This document shows, piece after piece, positions 42,071 to 51,685 of a stretch of DNA of 64,000 nucleotides. This DNA is from Romboutsia faecis. Its GTDB lineage: Bacteria; Bacillota; Clostridia; Peptostreptococcales; Peptostreptococcaceae. Position 1 is the first letter of the stretch, and each line of letters begins with the position of its first letter. The stretch lies in contig NZ_JACRWE010000002.1 in assembly GCF_014323405.1 (NCBI RefSeq), positions 310,001 through 374,000 on the forward strand, given 5' to 3'. A program made the position numbers and the translations under genes. The notes under the pieces were generated by a model, which was given only the letters and a program-made list of their open reading frames with translations, did no database searches and had not been told where the DNA came from.

Positions 42071-44710
42071 ATGCAAAACATGGGATTAAATGAAATCAGA
42101 AGTAAATTTTTAAACTTCTTTGAATCTAAGGGACATTATGCTGCAAAAAGTGCTTCTTTAGTTCCACACAATGATAAAAGTTTATTACTTATAAACTCAG
42201 GTATGGCACCTTTAAAAAATTATTTTGCAGGAGTTGAAGTGCCACCAAGTAAAAGAATGACTACTTGTCAAAAATGTATAAGAACTGGTGATATAGAAAA
42301 TGTAGGTAAAACTGCAAGACACGGAACTTTCTTCGAAATGTTAGGAAACTTTTCATTTGGAGATTACTTTAAGAGAGAATCTATAAGATGGGGATGGGAG
42401 TTCGTAACAGAGCACTTAAGCATACCAGAAGATAGATTATGGGTAACTGTATATGAAGAAGACGATGAGGCATTTGATATATGGTCAAAAGAAATGAATT
42501 TCCCAACAGAAAGAATTGTTAGACTTGGAAAAGATGATAACTTCTGGGAAATAGGTACTGGACCATGTGGTCCTTGTTCAGAGATATACTTTGATAGAGG
42601 AGAATCATTTGGTTGCGATAATCCAGATTGTAAGCCAGGATGTGATTGTGATAGATACTTAGAATTCTGGAACCATGTATTCACTCAATTTGATAGAGAT
42701 GAAGAAGGTAACTATGGGCAACTTGAACATAAGAACATAGATACTGGTATGGGTCTTGAAAGAATGGCTTGTATAATGCAAGATGTTGATAATATATTTG
42801 AAGTAGATACAATAAGGCATATAATAAGTAGTATAGAAAAGGTTGCCAATGTAGAATATGGAAAAGATGCTAAAACAGATGTTTCTATAAGAATAATAAC
42901 TGACCATATAAGAGCTGTAAGCTTCTTAGTTGCAGATGGAGTATTACCATCAAATGAAGGAAGAGGATATGTTCTTAGAAGACTATTAAGAAGAGCTGCT
43001 CGTCACGGAAAACTATTAGGAATAAAAGAAAACTTCTTATATAAATTAGTTGATGAAGTTATAAAAGTAAGTGGAGAAGCTTATCCAGAATTAGTAGAAA
43101 AAGAAAGCTACATAAAGAAAGTTATAAAAATAGAAGAAGAAAAATTCAATGAAACTATAGATCAAGGTAGTGAAATATTAGCTTCATATATAGAAGATTT
43201 AAAGAAAAATAATTCAAAAACTTTAAGTGGAGAAAATGCATTTAAATTATATGATACTTATGGTTTCCCAATAGACTTAACTAAAGAAATATTAGAAGAA
43301 GTTGGTCTTGATTTAGATGAAGAAGCTTTCAATGATGAAATGAATAAGCAAAGAGAAAGAGCAAGAAGTGCAAGAGGAAATATGGAAGGCGAAAGCTGGA
43401 AGGAAGATCCATTATCTAAATTAGATGAATCTGCATCAAGTTCATTTGAAGGTTATAATGACTTAAGCTTAGTAGGTAAAGTTAATGCGATAGTTATGAA
43501 TGATGAAATAGTAGAATCTGCTAAAGAAGGAGATAAAATAGCTATAGTATTAAATCAAACTACATTCTACCCAGAAGGTGGAGGACAAGCAGGTGATTGT
43601 GGAATACTTTCTAACGCTAACGTAACTATAGAAATAACTGATACTAGAAAGGGCGCTAACAATACTATAAAACATATAGGATTTGTTAAATCTGGGGAAG
43701 TAAAAGTAAATGATGAGTTAACAACTTTAGTAAATAGAGATGTTAGAATGGCAAGTGCAAGAAACCATACTGCTACTCACTTATTACACAAAGTACTTAA
43801 AGAAGTATTAGGAGAACATGTTAACCAAGCTGGATCTTTAGTTAATGCAGAAAGATTAAGATTTGACATTACTCATTTTGAAGCAATATCTAAAGATGAG
43901 TTAAAATTAATAGAAGAAAAGGTAAATGATGCAATACTAGCTTCTTTAGAAATAAATTGTGAAAATATGGGTATAAATGAAGCAAAAGAAAAAGGAGCTA
44001 CAGCACTATTTGGCGAAAAGTATGGTATGGAAGTAAGAGTTGTTTCTATGGGAGATTTCTCAATAGAACTTTGTGGAGGAACTCATTTAAAAAATACTTC
44101 TCAAGTAGGTATGTTCAAAATATTATCTGAAGGTGGAGTTGCTGCAGGTGTAAGAAGAATAGAAGCTATAACAGGAAAAGCTGTATATGAATACTTAAAA
44201 GAAAGAGATGCAGTAATAGCTGATATTTGTACAACTTTAAAAGCAAAAGAAGATAATTTAACACAAAGAGCTACTCAATTAGTAGAAGAAAATAAATCTT
44301 TAGCAAAAGATTTACATGAAATAAAAGCTAAGATGAGTTTACAATCAGCAGATTCTATATTAGATTCTAAGATGGAAATAAATGGAGTAAACTTAGTAAC
44401 TGCAAAATTTGAAGATATGGATATGAGCACATTAAGAGAAACAGCTGATAACTTAAGAGATAAATTAGGTTCAGGTGTCGTAGTTATGGCAAATGTAGCA
44501 GATAATAAAGTTAACTTCATAGTAACTGCAACTAAAGATGTATTAGAAAAAGGTATACACTCAGGTAATATAGTTAGAGAAGTTGCTCAAATAGCTGGCG
44601 GAAAAGGTGGAGGAAGACCTAACATGGCTCAAGCTGGAGCAAGCGATGTAACAAAAGTAGAAGAAGCTTTAAATTATGCAGGAGAGGTAATAAAATCTCA
44701 AGTAAAATAA
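42071..44710 (+). CDS. alaS: Alanyl-tRNA synthetase
   Basis: 879 aa, full length. Class II catalytic core from MGLNEIRSKFLNFFESKGH, with the class II motifs in the first 350 residues, a tRNA-binding middle, the editing domain with HTATHLLHKVL and CGGTHLKNT zinc-binding motifs, and the C-terminal C-Ala domain ending GGGRPNMAQAGA. GGAGG precedes the ATG. It is governed by the alanine T-box directly upstream and heads the run alaS-ireB. Confidence 0.98.
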   Translation: MQNMGLNEIRSKFLNFFESKGHYAAKSASLVPHNDKSLLLINSGMAPLKNYFAGVEVPPSKRMTTCQKCIRTGDIENVGKTARHGTFFEMLGNFSFGDYFKRESIRWGWEFVTEHLSIPEDRLWVTVYEEDDEAFDIWSKEMNFPTERIVRLGKDDNFWEIGTGPCGPCSEIYFDRGESFGCDNPDCKPGCDCDRYLEFWNHVFTQFDRDEEGNYGQLEHKNIDTGMGLERMACIMQDVDNIFEVDTIRHIISSIEKVANVEYGKDAKTDVSIRIITDHIRAVSFLVADGVLPSNEGRGYVLRRLLRRAARHGKLLGIKENFLYKLVDEVIKVSGEAYPELVEKESYIKKVIKIEEEKFNETIDQGSEILASYIEDLKKNNSKTLSGENAFKLYDTYGFPIDLTKEILEEVGLDLDEEAFNDEMNKQRERARSARGNMEGESWKEDPLSKLDESASSSFEGYNDLSLVGKVNAIVMNDEIVESAKEGDKIAIVLNQTTFYPEGGGQAGDCGILSNANVTIEITDTRKGANNTIKHIGFVKSGEVKVNDELTTLVNRDVRMASARNHTATHLLHKVLKEVLGEHVNQAGSLVNAERLRFDITHFEAISKDELKLIEEKVNDAILASLEINCENMGINEAKEKGATALFGEKYGMEVRVVSMGDFSIELCGGTHLKNTSQVGMFKILSEGGVAAGVRRIEAITGKAVYEYLKERDAVIADICTTLKAKEDNLTQRATQLVEENKSLAKDLHEIKAKMSLQSADSILDSKMEINGVNLVTAKFEDMDMSTLRETADNLRDKLGSGVVVMANVADNKVNFIVTATKDVLEKGIHSGNIVREVAQIAGGKGGGRPNMAQAGASDVTKVEEALNYAGEVIKSQVK

Positions 44711-44733
44711 GTTTACTAGAAGGGGGATTTACT

Positions 44734-44991
44734 TTGGAAAAAGATCTAGATTATACTGTTAAGTTCGAATGTTTATCTGAAGATAAAATGAGTGTTGGGG
44801 ATACAATAGATTTTGTATATAAAGCATTAATAGAGAAAGGTTATGACCCTATAAATCAACTTATAGGGTACATTCTTTCTGGTGATTCAAGTTACATAAC
44901 TAGTCATAAAAATGCAAGAGCAATAATAAAGAGATTCGAAAGAGATGAAATTCTTGAAGAGGTAATTTCTTATTATGTAAAAAGAAAGTAG
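44734..44991 (+). CDS. ireB: IreB family regulatory phosphoprotein (UPF0297)
   Basis: 85 aa from a TTG start with AGGGGG upstream. The family is helical and dimeric. In Enterococcus, IreB is phosphorylated on N-terminal threonines by the PASTA kinase IreK and tunes cephalosporin resistance; here Thr8 in MEKDLDYTVKF is the comparable residue. The order alaS-ireB-ruvX-DUF1292 is common in Firmicutes; in this genome a 721-residue membrane protein gene sits between ireB and ruvX. Confidence 0.92.
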   Translation: MEKDLDYTVKFECLSEDKMSVGDTIDFVYKALIEKGYDPINQLIGYILSGDSSYITSHKNARAIIKRFERDEILEEVISYYVKRK

Positions 44992-45000
44992 GTCAACTTC

Positions 45001-47166
45001 ATGAAGAAAAAGATCGCATCATTGTTAATGACTATTATGATATTGGTGTGCTCAATACCAAGTAATAGTTTTGCAGATGAAAGTAAAAAAACAATATTTA
45101 TTAATATGGATAGAACAAGCCTAGAAAGTATGCTTGAAATACCTGCCATAAAGGATGAGTTAGTTAAAAGAGGTTACATTGGCCTTATGAACATAAGAGG
45201 TGACAAAGGTACTGATGATAAAAGATCTTATGCATCTATAGGAGCTGGTCGTAAAGCGAATGTAGCAGCAGATGAATATATAAACTTTGTAGAAAATACA
45301 GAAATGAATTCAAAACTATATGAATCTTCAGTTGGTGAAAAACCTAAGGCCATAAACGATATAACTATAAATATGTCTTTAGCGGCAAGTAAGCAAGGTG
45401 AATATGGAGCAATATTAGGTACATTAGGTCAAACACTATCAGACAATAATATAAATTACTCAGTGCTAGGTAATGCCGATATGCAAGTTAATGATCAATT
45501 GGTAAAGAATAGAAACATAGGTTTACTTGCTATGGATAATTACGGAAGAATACCTTCTGGAAATATTGAAGATATAAATATTGAAGACTCTTCAATGCCA
45601 TTTGGAATTAGAACTGATTATGATAAACTAATTACTGAAACTAATAAATACTATAATAATAGTGATGCTTTATTTATAGAATTAGGTGATACATATAGGT
45701 TAGATAATTATAGAATGAACCTTAATTCGAAAACACTAGGACAAATGAGAACTGCTATATATAGTAATATAGACAAATATCTAAGAGAAGTGTTTAGCAT
45801 GGTAGATGAAGATGATGTTATATATATAACTAGTGTTTTCCCTAGTGAATCAGATTATAAAAATAAAAGAAGACTATCTCCTGTAGTAAAATTATCTGGT
45901 GATGGTAAAGGTATATTAGCATCGTCAACAACTAGAAGAGATGGTATTATATCTAATATAGACTTAGGTGTTGATATATTAAATGAATTTGGTTTAAGTA
46001 ATGAGTTAATGTCTGGAAGGGTTTTATCATTTATTGATAAAGATGATAATATTGGCTATTTATCTCATGAATATGATAAAATAGTTTCTATATCAAAAAC
46101 AAGATCTGATATAATTAATACATTTGTAATTATTATAGCAGCTTCATGGGTAATTGGAATGCTAGCAGTATTTGCTAGAAATAAAATACCGTATAAAGAA
46201 AAAGTATTTACAGTAATAAAAGAGCTTATAAAGCTCGGCATAATAATGCCTCTAGCATTTTTAGTAGCACCATTAGTAAATTATAGAACAGAATTTAGCA
46301 TAGGAACTACAATAATTATTTCAACTTTAGTTTTATATGTACTTGGTAAAGTATTATTTAAAGATGATATAAAAAATATGGGATTCTTTGCTTTCTTAAC
46401 TATTATGATAATAGCAATAGATTCGGTATTTGGAACTTATTTAATGCAAAATAATATAATGAGTTATGATGCATTAATTGGAGCTAGATATTATGGTGTA
46501 GGAAATGAATATGAAGGAGTTACAATAGCAAGTGCTATATTTGGTTTTTCAGTCTTACTAAACTATAAAAAGATACCAAAGTGGTTAGCAGCAGTAGCGT
46601 TATTCATAATACTTATTACTAGTGCACATCCAGCAATGGGAGCTAATGTAGGTGGTGCGATTTCAGAATCTATAGGATATTTATTATTTGTTATGCTTAT
46701 ATTTGATATTAAAATAGATTTTAAGAAAGTTATTATTTTAGGATTATCTGCAATAGCTGTTGTGGGAGTATTTGCTTTATTTGATTTAGTATCAGGAAGT
46801 CAGTCTCATTTAGGAGCTTTTGTTAATCAAATATTATCAGAAGGGCCAAGTGCTATTATAAGTACATTTGCGAGAAAGATACATATGAATATAAAATTAG
46901 CTCACACTAGTGTATGGGTTAATATATTGCTTGCTGGTATTGCTGTAATAGGAGTTCTTATATTTAGACCGTCAGAGCATTTTAAAAGAATAGCTTTAAG
47001 ATATCCTATTATATTTAAAGGCTTTATAGCCTCAATGGTAGGATGTGTAGTTGCTCTTTTAGTTAATGACTCAGGAATAGTAGCAGCTTCAACAGCATCT
47101 ATTTATATTTTAATTCCAATTATTATAATGAGTATAAATATGATTATATTTGAGGATGAGAAATAA
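45001..47166 (+). CDS. Membrane protein with alkaline phosphatase-like extracellular domain (unknown function)
   Basis: 721 aa. A signal peptide (MKKKIASLLMTIMILVCSIP, cleavage near SFA/DE, residue 25) leads to an extracytoplasmic domain of about 340 residues that resembles the alkaline phosphatase superfamily in outline (TIFINMDRTSLESML near the start, later ALFIELGDT). It is followed by about nine hydrophobic segments from residue 365 to the end. I do not recognise an exact family; only the overall layout recalls membrane phosphatase/transferase proteins. It begins 9 bases after ireB and ends in a strong terminator, so it probably belongs to the alaS-ireB transcript. A link to cell-wall stress signalling through IreB is a guess from position. 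Confidence 0.7.
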   Translation: MKKKIASLLMTIMILVCSIPSNSFADESKKTIFINMDRTSLESMLEIPAIKDELVKRGYIGLMNIRGDKGTDDKRSYASIGAGRKANVAADEYINFVENTEMNSKLYESSVGEKPKAINDITINMSLAASKQGEYGAILGTLGQTLSDNNINYSVLGNADMQVNDQLVKNRNIGLLAMDNYGRIPSGNIEDINIEDSSMPFGIRTDYDKLITETNKYYNNSDALFIELGDTYRLDNYRMNLNSKTLGQMRTAIYSNIDKYLREVFSMVDEDDVIYITSVFPSESDYKNKRRLSPVVKLSGDGKGILASSTTRRDGIISNIDLGVDILNEFGLSNELMSGRVLSFIDKDDNIGYLSHEYDKIVSISKTRSDIINTFVIIIAASWVIGMLAVFARNKIPYKEKVFTVIKELIKLGIIMPLAFLVAPLVNYRTEFSIGTTIIISTLVLYVLGKVLFKDDIKNMGFFAFLTIMIIAIDSVFGTYLMQNNIMSYDALIGARYYGVGNEYEGVTIASAIFGFSVLLNYKKIPKWLAAVALFIILITSAHPAMGANVGGAISESIGYLLFVMLIFDIKIDFKKVIILGLSAIAVVGVFALFDLVSGSQSHLGAFVNQILSEGPSAIISTFARKIHMNIKLAHTSVWVNILLAGIAVIGVLIFRPSEHFKRIALRYPIIFKGFIASMVGCVVALLVNDSGIVAASTASIYILIPIIIMSINMIIFEDEK

Positions 47167-47189
47167 GAGAATGTTTTAATATAAACTAT

Positions 47190-47226
47190 AAAATCGGGCT
47201 GAGATTATAATCAGCCCGATTTTATA
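47190..47226 (+). terminator. Terminator of the alaS-ireB-membrane protein operon
   Basis: AAAATCGGGCTGA (47190-47202) pairs perfectly with TCAGCCCGATTTT (47211-47223) around an 8-base loop. Confidence 0.85.
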
Positions 47227-47374
47227 TTAAATTTAATTTTATTTGCAAAGTTATGTATTAATAATATAAAATAAGGTATGAATGATTTCTAAATAGGAAG
47301 AATAAATTAAATAGTAAGTTATATTATTTATTGATTTTTATGAAGAATTATAAGAAAATCAAAGGAGACAAAAT

Positions 47375-47797
47375 ATGCTAAGTGGAAGAATAATGGGATT
47401 AGACATTGGAGATAAGACTATTGGTGTTGCTGTAAGTGATTTAATGGGGCTTACTGCACAAGGTGTAAAGACTATAAGAAGAGTAGGTAAGAAAAAAGAT
47501 ATTGAAGAATTAAAGGAAATAATAAAAGAAAGACAAGTTAATAAAATTGTCTCAGGTCTTCCTAAAAATATGAATGGAACATTAGGTCCTCAAGGTGAAA
47601 AAGTTTTAAAGTTTTGTGAATTAATAAAAGAAGAAACTGGACTTGAAATTGAATTTTGGGATGAGAGACTGTCAACGGTTGCAGCCGAAAGATCTCTAAT
47701 AGAAGCAGATGTTAGTAGACAAAAAAGAAAAAAGGTAATAGATATGTTAGCAGCAGTGATTATACTGCAAGGATATCTAGACCTAAAAGGAAATTAA
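47375..47797 (+). CDS. ruvX: Holliday junction resolvase RuvX (YqgF)
   Basis: 140 aa. RNase H-like fold with catalytic Asp in [30 protein letters not shown] in the middle, and [13 protein letters not shown] near the C-terminus. Members process Holliday junctions or the 5' end of pre-16S rRNA. AAAGGAG precedes the ATG. It is separated from ireB by the large membrane protein gene and its terminator. Confidence 0.93.
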   Translation: MLSGRIMGLDIGDKTIGVAVSDLMGLTAQGVKTIRRVGKKKDIEELKEIIKERQVNKIVSGLPKNMNGTLGPQGEKVLKFCELIKEETGLEIEFWDERLSTVAAERSLIEADVSRQKRKKVIDMLAAVIILQGYLDLKGN

Positions 47798-47872
47798 TAA
47801 ATAAAATATCTATAAATTTATAAATTTATGATATATAATATAAATAACAAATAATAATTTGAGGTGAACAAG

Positions 47873-48148
47873 ATGCAAGAAAATATAATAAATTTAAAAG
47901 ATGAAAATGGAGTAGAAAGTCAATTTGAAATAATATTAACTCTAGAAGCAGAAGAAAAAGAATATGCTATATTAATGCCTGTTGAAGATGAAGAAGCAGA
48001 AGAAGCTTTCATATTTAGAATAGACCAAGATGAAGAAGGAGAAATATTAGTTCCTTTAGAAAGTGATGATGAGTATGAAACTGTAGTAGCAGTATACAAT
48101 GCTATAATGGAAGAAGAAGGATTAAACTTTGACGAAGACGAACAATAA
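47873..48148 (+). CDS. DUF1292 domain protein (YrzB-like)
   Basis: 91 aa from ATG 47873; an in-frame GTG at 47864 is inside the GAGGTGA Shine-Dalgarno. Small, strongly acidic protein of the DUF1292 family (LKDENGVESQFEIILTL, then EKEYAILMPVEDEE). Function unknown, but the gene neighbours ruvX across Firmicutes. A terminator follows. Confidence 0.88.
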   Translation: MQENIINLKDENGVESQFEIILTLEAEEKEYAILMPVEDEEAEEAFIFRIDQDEEGEILVPLESDDEYETVVAVYNAIMEEEGLNFDEDEQ

Positions 48149-48169
48149 AATATAGTTTGTTATATAGAG

Positions 48170-48206
48170 AACCTATTTGATTTTATATATCAAATAGGTT
48201 TTTTAT
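48170..48206 (+). terminator. Terminator after the DUF1292 gene
   Basis: AACCTATTTGAT (48170-48181) pairs with ATCAAATAGGTT (48189-48200), followed by TTTTTT. The next 170 bases up to the fur promoter are AT-rich and show nothing I can name. Confidence 0.85.
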
Positions 48207-48380
48207 TATTTAAAAACTGATAATAATGAATTTTAAAAAGATATGAGTTTATTGCTTAAATCTAAAAAAATAGGGTAATAATACTATAGTATATAGGTAG
48301 AATTGAAAACTAATATTAAGTGATATTCAAAATTAACATTCTCAATTGAAGATGATTTGGAATAGGTTTTACCTTAATTC

Positions 48381-48409
48381 TTGACAAATGAATAAAATTT
48401 AGATAGAAT
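48381..48409 (+). promoter_or_regulatory. Promoter of fur
   Basis: TTGACA (48381-48386), 17-base spacer, TAGAAT (48404-48409), about 43 bases ahead of the start. ATTATCAATTG (48425-48435) downstream is a weak resemblance to half a Fur box, too poor to call. Confidence 0.65.
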
Positions 48410-48451
48410 TTTTAATAAATAAAGATTATCAATTGAAAAAGGGTGAAATGA

Positions 48452-48907
48452 ATGAAGAATATAATGGATGAATTAAAAGATAAATTAAAGGAAACTGGAT
48501 TTAAAATTACTCCACAAAGAAGAGCTATAATAGAGATATTATTAAAACATGAAAATGAACATTTAAGTAGCGAAGAAATATATGATTTAGTAAGAGTTGA
48601 TTGTCCGGAAATAGGATTAGCAACAGTATACAGAACAATGCAGTTACTAGATGATATAAATGTGATATCAAAACTGAATTTAGATGATGGATGCGTAAGG
48701 TATGAGATAAGTTTAAATGAGGAAGATTGTCATCACCATCATCATCTTATATGCAGTAAATGCAATAAGATAATAGAAGTAAAAGAAGATTTATTAGAAA
48801 GTATAGAACGTGAAATACAATCTTTATACAAGTTTAAAATAGTAGACCATGATGTGAAATTTTATGGTTTATGTGAAGAATGTAATAAAAATATAAGTCC
48901 AGAGTAA
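48452..48907 (+). CDS. fur: Fur family transcriptional regulator
   Basis: 151 aa. N-terminal winged helix (TGFKITPQRRAIIEILL, then GLATVYRTMQLLDD) and C-terminal metal-binding dimer domain with the DCHHHHHLICSKC cluster and two CxxC pairs (CSKC, CEEC) for structural zinc. The His-rich run and absence of the PerR-type Asp/His pattern favour Fur (ferrous iron repressor) over PerR or Zur, though metal choice cannot be proved by eye. Synteny with rnj and dacF also fits fur in related clostridia. GGGTGA precedes the start. Confidence 0.88.
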   Translation: MKNIMDELKDKLKETGFKITPQRRAIIEILLKHENEHLSSEEIYDLVRVDCPEIGLATVYRTMQLLDDINVISKLNLDDGCVRYEISLNEEDCHHHHHLICSKCNKIIEVKEDLLESIEREIQSLYKFKIVDHDVKFYGLCEECNKNISPE

Positions 48908-48922
48908 GGACTTATATTTTTA
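48891..48922. terminator. Bidirectional terminator between fur and ydjM-like gene
   Basis: ATAAGTCC (48893-48900) pairs with GGACTTAT (48908-48915) and is followed by ATTTTTATT. It spans the fur stop codon and the end of the convergent gene. Confidence 0.65.
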
Positions 48923-49649
48923 TTATAGAGTAAATTATCAAAAATATTAAACTGATTATTAAAAAAATTTCCATTATATTACTAAAATATCCACCGACTT
49001 TTAAATTACCGAGAGAGAATTTTTTATCACTTAAAGGATAAAACAATGGCACGCCTTGTCGAGTAAATATATCTCCTAAAAATATATGACTTGCATAACT
49101 TATAGTTCCCCAAAACGATAAATTGTATATATTAGTTAGTAGTTCTATTTGTTTCAATAAAATATATATAATAATGATTGCGAAGATACTATGTGATAAA
49201 CCTCTGTGCTTTAGCCAAGGGAAAATAGCCAACATCATCACAAAAAGAACTATGTAAAATTTTGTATTTACTAAATAAAGACATATCCCTAATAATATAA
49301 ATGTTAAAGATAAAAATAACTTCCTTAAGAAGTTATGTGTTAATTTTGATTCTATAATAAAAATAGATGCAAATGTTATAATTGAACTTAAATAAAAGTT
49401 GTTGTTTATCTTTATAGAAAAAAAGAATATTAATATATTAATGAGATATATTAATAATTTATATAAAAATTTAGATATATTTTTTTTAAAAAACAAGTTA
49501 GAAATTGTAGAATTTGGTTCATCTAAATCTGGAAGTAAAGAAAAAATAGCTGATATTATAATAGAAATTATTGAAATTGGTATTTTAAAAATTAATGAAG
49601 CTTGTATAGATGCTAGCACACCTATAGTACAATGGGTTCTACCACGCAT
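48912..49649 (-). CDS. YdjM/DUF457 family membrane-bound metal-dependent hydrolase
   Basis: 245 aa on the minus strand; TAGGAGGATT precedes the start. MRGRTHCTIGVLAS with a metal-type His, LLPDLDEPNS, then KHRGLSHSIFA and the ASHIFLGDIFTRQGVPLF motif identify the YdjM family, with five to six membrane helices between. The conserved His and Asp residues face the metal site. In E. coli ydjM is LexA-regulated; its substrate is unknown, though lipid or LPS phosphoesters have been discussed. It lies convergent to fur. Confidence 0.85.
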   Translation of the reverse strand: MRGRTHCTIGVLASIQASLIFKIPISIISIIISAIFSLLPDLDEPNSTISNLFFKKNISKFLYKLLIYLINILIFFFSIKINNNFYLSSIITFASIFIIESKLTHNFLRKLFLSLTFILLGICLYLVNTKFYIVLFVMMLAIFPWLKHRGLSHSIFAIIIIYILLKQIELLTNIYNLSFWGTISYASHIFLGDIFTRQGVPLFYPLSDKKFSLGNLKVGGYFSNIMEIFLIISLIFLIIYSIIKI

Positions 49650-49684
49650 AAATCCTCCTAGAAATAATAAGTTAATATATTCAG

Positions 49685-49713
49685 AGGATATCAGAATAGT
49701 TTATTTTTGTCAA
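49685..49713 (-). promoter_or_regulatory. Probable promoter of the ydjM-like gene
   Basis: On the minus strand TTGACA (49713-49708), 17-base spacer, TATCCT (49690-49685), about 36 bases ahead of the start. Confidence 0.45.
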
Positions 49714-49764
49714 AATAATAGAATAAATGTATTTTAAATATTACTTAAAATATATCAAGATTTG

Positions 49765-49773
49765 TGGTACAAT
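49765..49773 (+). promoter_or_regulatory. Possible extended -10 promoter of rnjA
   Basis: TGGTACAAT fits a TGn-extended -10, about 100 bases ahead of the RNase J gene. Confidence 0.4.
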
Positions 49774-49873
49774 GATAATAACTGGTAGAGTTCGTGATTT
49801 GATATTAGTTAAAATTAATATAAAAATAGTGTGGATTTGATGAAAATTGAATAGACAGAAGGAGATGGTGCAA

Positions 49874-51544
49874 TTGTTCAAAAAGAACGCCAATAAAATT
49901 AAGGTAGCAGCCCTAGGTGGACTTAACGAAGTCGGTAAAAATATGACCGTTATTGAGTATAAAGATGAGATAATTGTAATTGATGCGGGATTAAGTTTTC
50001 CAGAAGATGAGATGTTAGGGGTAGATATAGTTATACCGGATATAACTTATTTAATGAGAAATAAGGACAGGATAAAAGGTATATTTATAACTCATGGTCA
50101 TGAGGATCATATAGGAGCACTTCCTTATATACTTAAAAAGTTAAATGTACCTGTTTATGGGTCAAGACTTAGTATTGCTCTGATACAAGTTAAGTTAAAA
50201 GAACATAAACTTAATAATGTTAAGTTAAATGTCGTAACTCCTAGACAAATCATAAAGCTTGCTAATATGGATATAGAATTTATAAAGATGAATCATAGTA
50301 TACCAGATGCATATTCTATAGCCGTACACACAGATCAAGGTATTATTTTCCATACGGGTGACTTTAAGGTTGACCTTACGCCAATAGATGGTGATGTTAT
50401 GGATATGCATAGAATTTGTGAGTTAAGCCAAAAGGGAGTTCTTTTAATGTTAGCAGATAGTACTAATGTTGGTAAGCCAGGTTACAGTATGTCTGAAAGA
50501 ACTGTAGGTACAGGATTAGATGATTTATTTAGAAAAGGTTGTGACAGCAGAATAATAGTGGCTACATTTGCATCTAATATTCATAGGCTACAGCAGATAG
50601 TAAATATGGCAGCTAAGTTTGGAAGAAAAGTTGCTGTATCAGGTAGATCTATGGTAAACGTAGTCGGTGTTGCAAAAGAGTTAGGGTATTTAGAAATTGA
50701 AGATGATATGCTAATTGATTTAAATGATATATCAAAATATCAAGATAATGAATTAGTAATAATAACTACGGGAACACAAGGTGAACCCATGTCTGCTCTT
50801 GCTAGAATGGCAACAGCTGAACATAAAAAAGTTGAAATAAGAAGAGGCGATTTAGTAATAATATCAGCACATCCAATACCAGGAAATGAAAAATTAATAT
50901 CTAAAGTTATAAACTTCTTATTTGAAAAGGGAGCAGAGGTTGTATATAATGATATAGCAGATATACATGTATCAGGTCATGCATGTCAAGAAGAATTAAA
51001 ACTTATGCATAGATTAGTAAGACCTAAGTACTTTATGCCTGCTCATGGTGAGTTCAGAATGTTAAAGAGACATGCAGAACTTGCTGTAGAATTAGGAATG
51101 TCAGAAAATAATGTATTTGTTATGCAAACAGGTGAAGTTCTAGAATTAGACAAGAATTCTGCAGGTGTAACAAATCGTATACCAACAGGAAATGTATTAG
51201 TCGATGGGCTAGGTGTTGGTGATGTAGGGAATATAGTATTAAGAGACAGAAAACATTTATCTGAAGATGGTTTAATGATAGTTGTGGTAACTATTTCAAA
51301 AGAAGATGGAAAGGTTTTAGCAGGACCAGATATTATATCTAGAGGGTTTGTATATGTAAGGGAATCAGAGGATTTAATGGATGGAGCTAAAAATGTAATA
51401 AAAGACGTTTTAGTTGAATGTGAAGAAAAGAATATAAAAGAGTGGGCTTATCTGAAAAATAATATAAAAGAAAACCTAAAAGAATATTTATATCAAAAAA
51501 CTAAAAGAAATCCTATGATACTACCAATAATAATGGAAGTATAG
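49874..51544 (+). CDS. rnjA: Ribonuclease J
   Basis: 556 aa if it starts at TTG 49874 (AAGGAG, 49859-49864, is 9 bases upstream); ATG 49865, GTG 49868 and TTG 49847 are in-frame alternatives. The N-terminus KIKVAALGGLNEVGKNMTVIE matches RNase J. Metallo-beta-lactamase motif THGHEDHIGA, later HTGDFK and the beta-CASP region with ADSTNVGKPGYSMSE, and a C-terminal domain of about 100 residues. It is a 5'-exo- and endoribonuclease for mRNA decay and rRNA maturation. Single-gene unit with its own terminator. Confidence 0.95.
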   Translation: MFKKNANKIKVAALGGLNEVGKNMTVIEYKDEIIVIDAGLSFPEDEMLGVDIVIPDITYLMRNKDRIKGIFITHGHEDHIGALPYILKKLNVPVYGSRLSIALIQVKLKEHKLNNVKLNVVTPRQIIKLANMDIEFIKMNHSIPDAYSIAVHTDQGIIFHTGDFKVDLTPIDGDVMDMHRICELSQKGVLLMLADSTNVGKPGYSMSERTVGTGLDDLFRKGCDSRIIVATFASNIHRLQQIVNMAAKFGRKVAVSGRSMVNVVGVAKELGYLEIEDDMLIDLNDISKYQDNELVIITTGTQGEPMSALARMATAEHKKVEIRRGDLVIISAHPIPGNEKLISKVINFLFEKGAEVVYNDIADIHVSGHACQEELKLMHRLVRPKYFMPAHGEFRMLKRHAELAVELGMSENNVFVMQTGEVLELDKNSAGVTNRIPTGNVLVDGLGVGDVGNIVLRDRKHLSEDGLMIVVVTISKEDGKVLAGPDIISRGFVYVRESEDLMDGAKNVIKDVLVECEEKNIKEWAYLKNNIKENLKEYLYQKTKRNPMILPIIMEV

Positions 51545-51551
51545 AGAATAT

Positions 51552-51590
51552 AAAAATAGGCATGGAATAATTCCATGCCTATTTTTATTA
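51552..51590 (+). terminator. Terminator after rnjA
   Basis: AAAAATAGGCATGGAA (51552-51567) pairs perfectly with TTCCATGCCTATTTTT (51571-51586), only 3 bases in the loop. Confidence 0.9.
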
Positions 51591-51685
51591 AGCTTATAAT
51601 TTAAAGTAATATATTAAAGTGAACAAGTCAACTTAATGCACGATAATAAATATATTAAATTAGAATAGATTTCTAGGAGGTATTT

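Noticed and set aside
48210..48440. Fur box in front of fur (GATAATAATG at about 48219, ATTATCAATTG at about 48425)
   Set aside because: Neither shows both halves of the Fur consensus dyad; in AT-rich DNA such half matches are expected by chance.
49399..49737. Plus-strand open frame of 112 codons over the ydjM-like gene
   Set aside because: Antisense to a gene with clear family motifs, promoter and Shine-Dalgarno; no ribosome site of its own.
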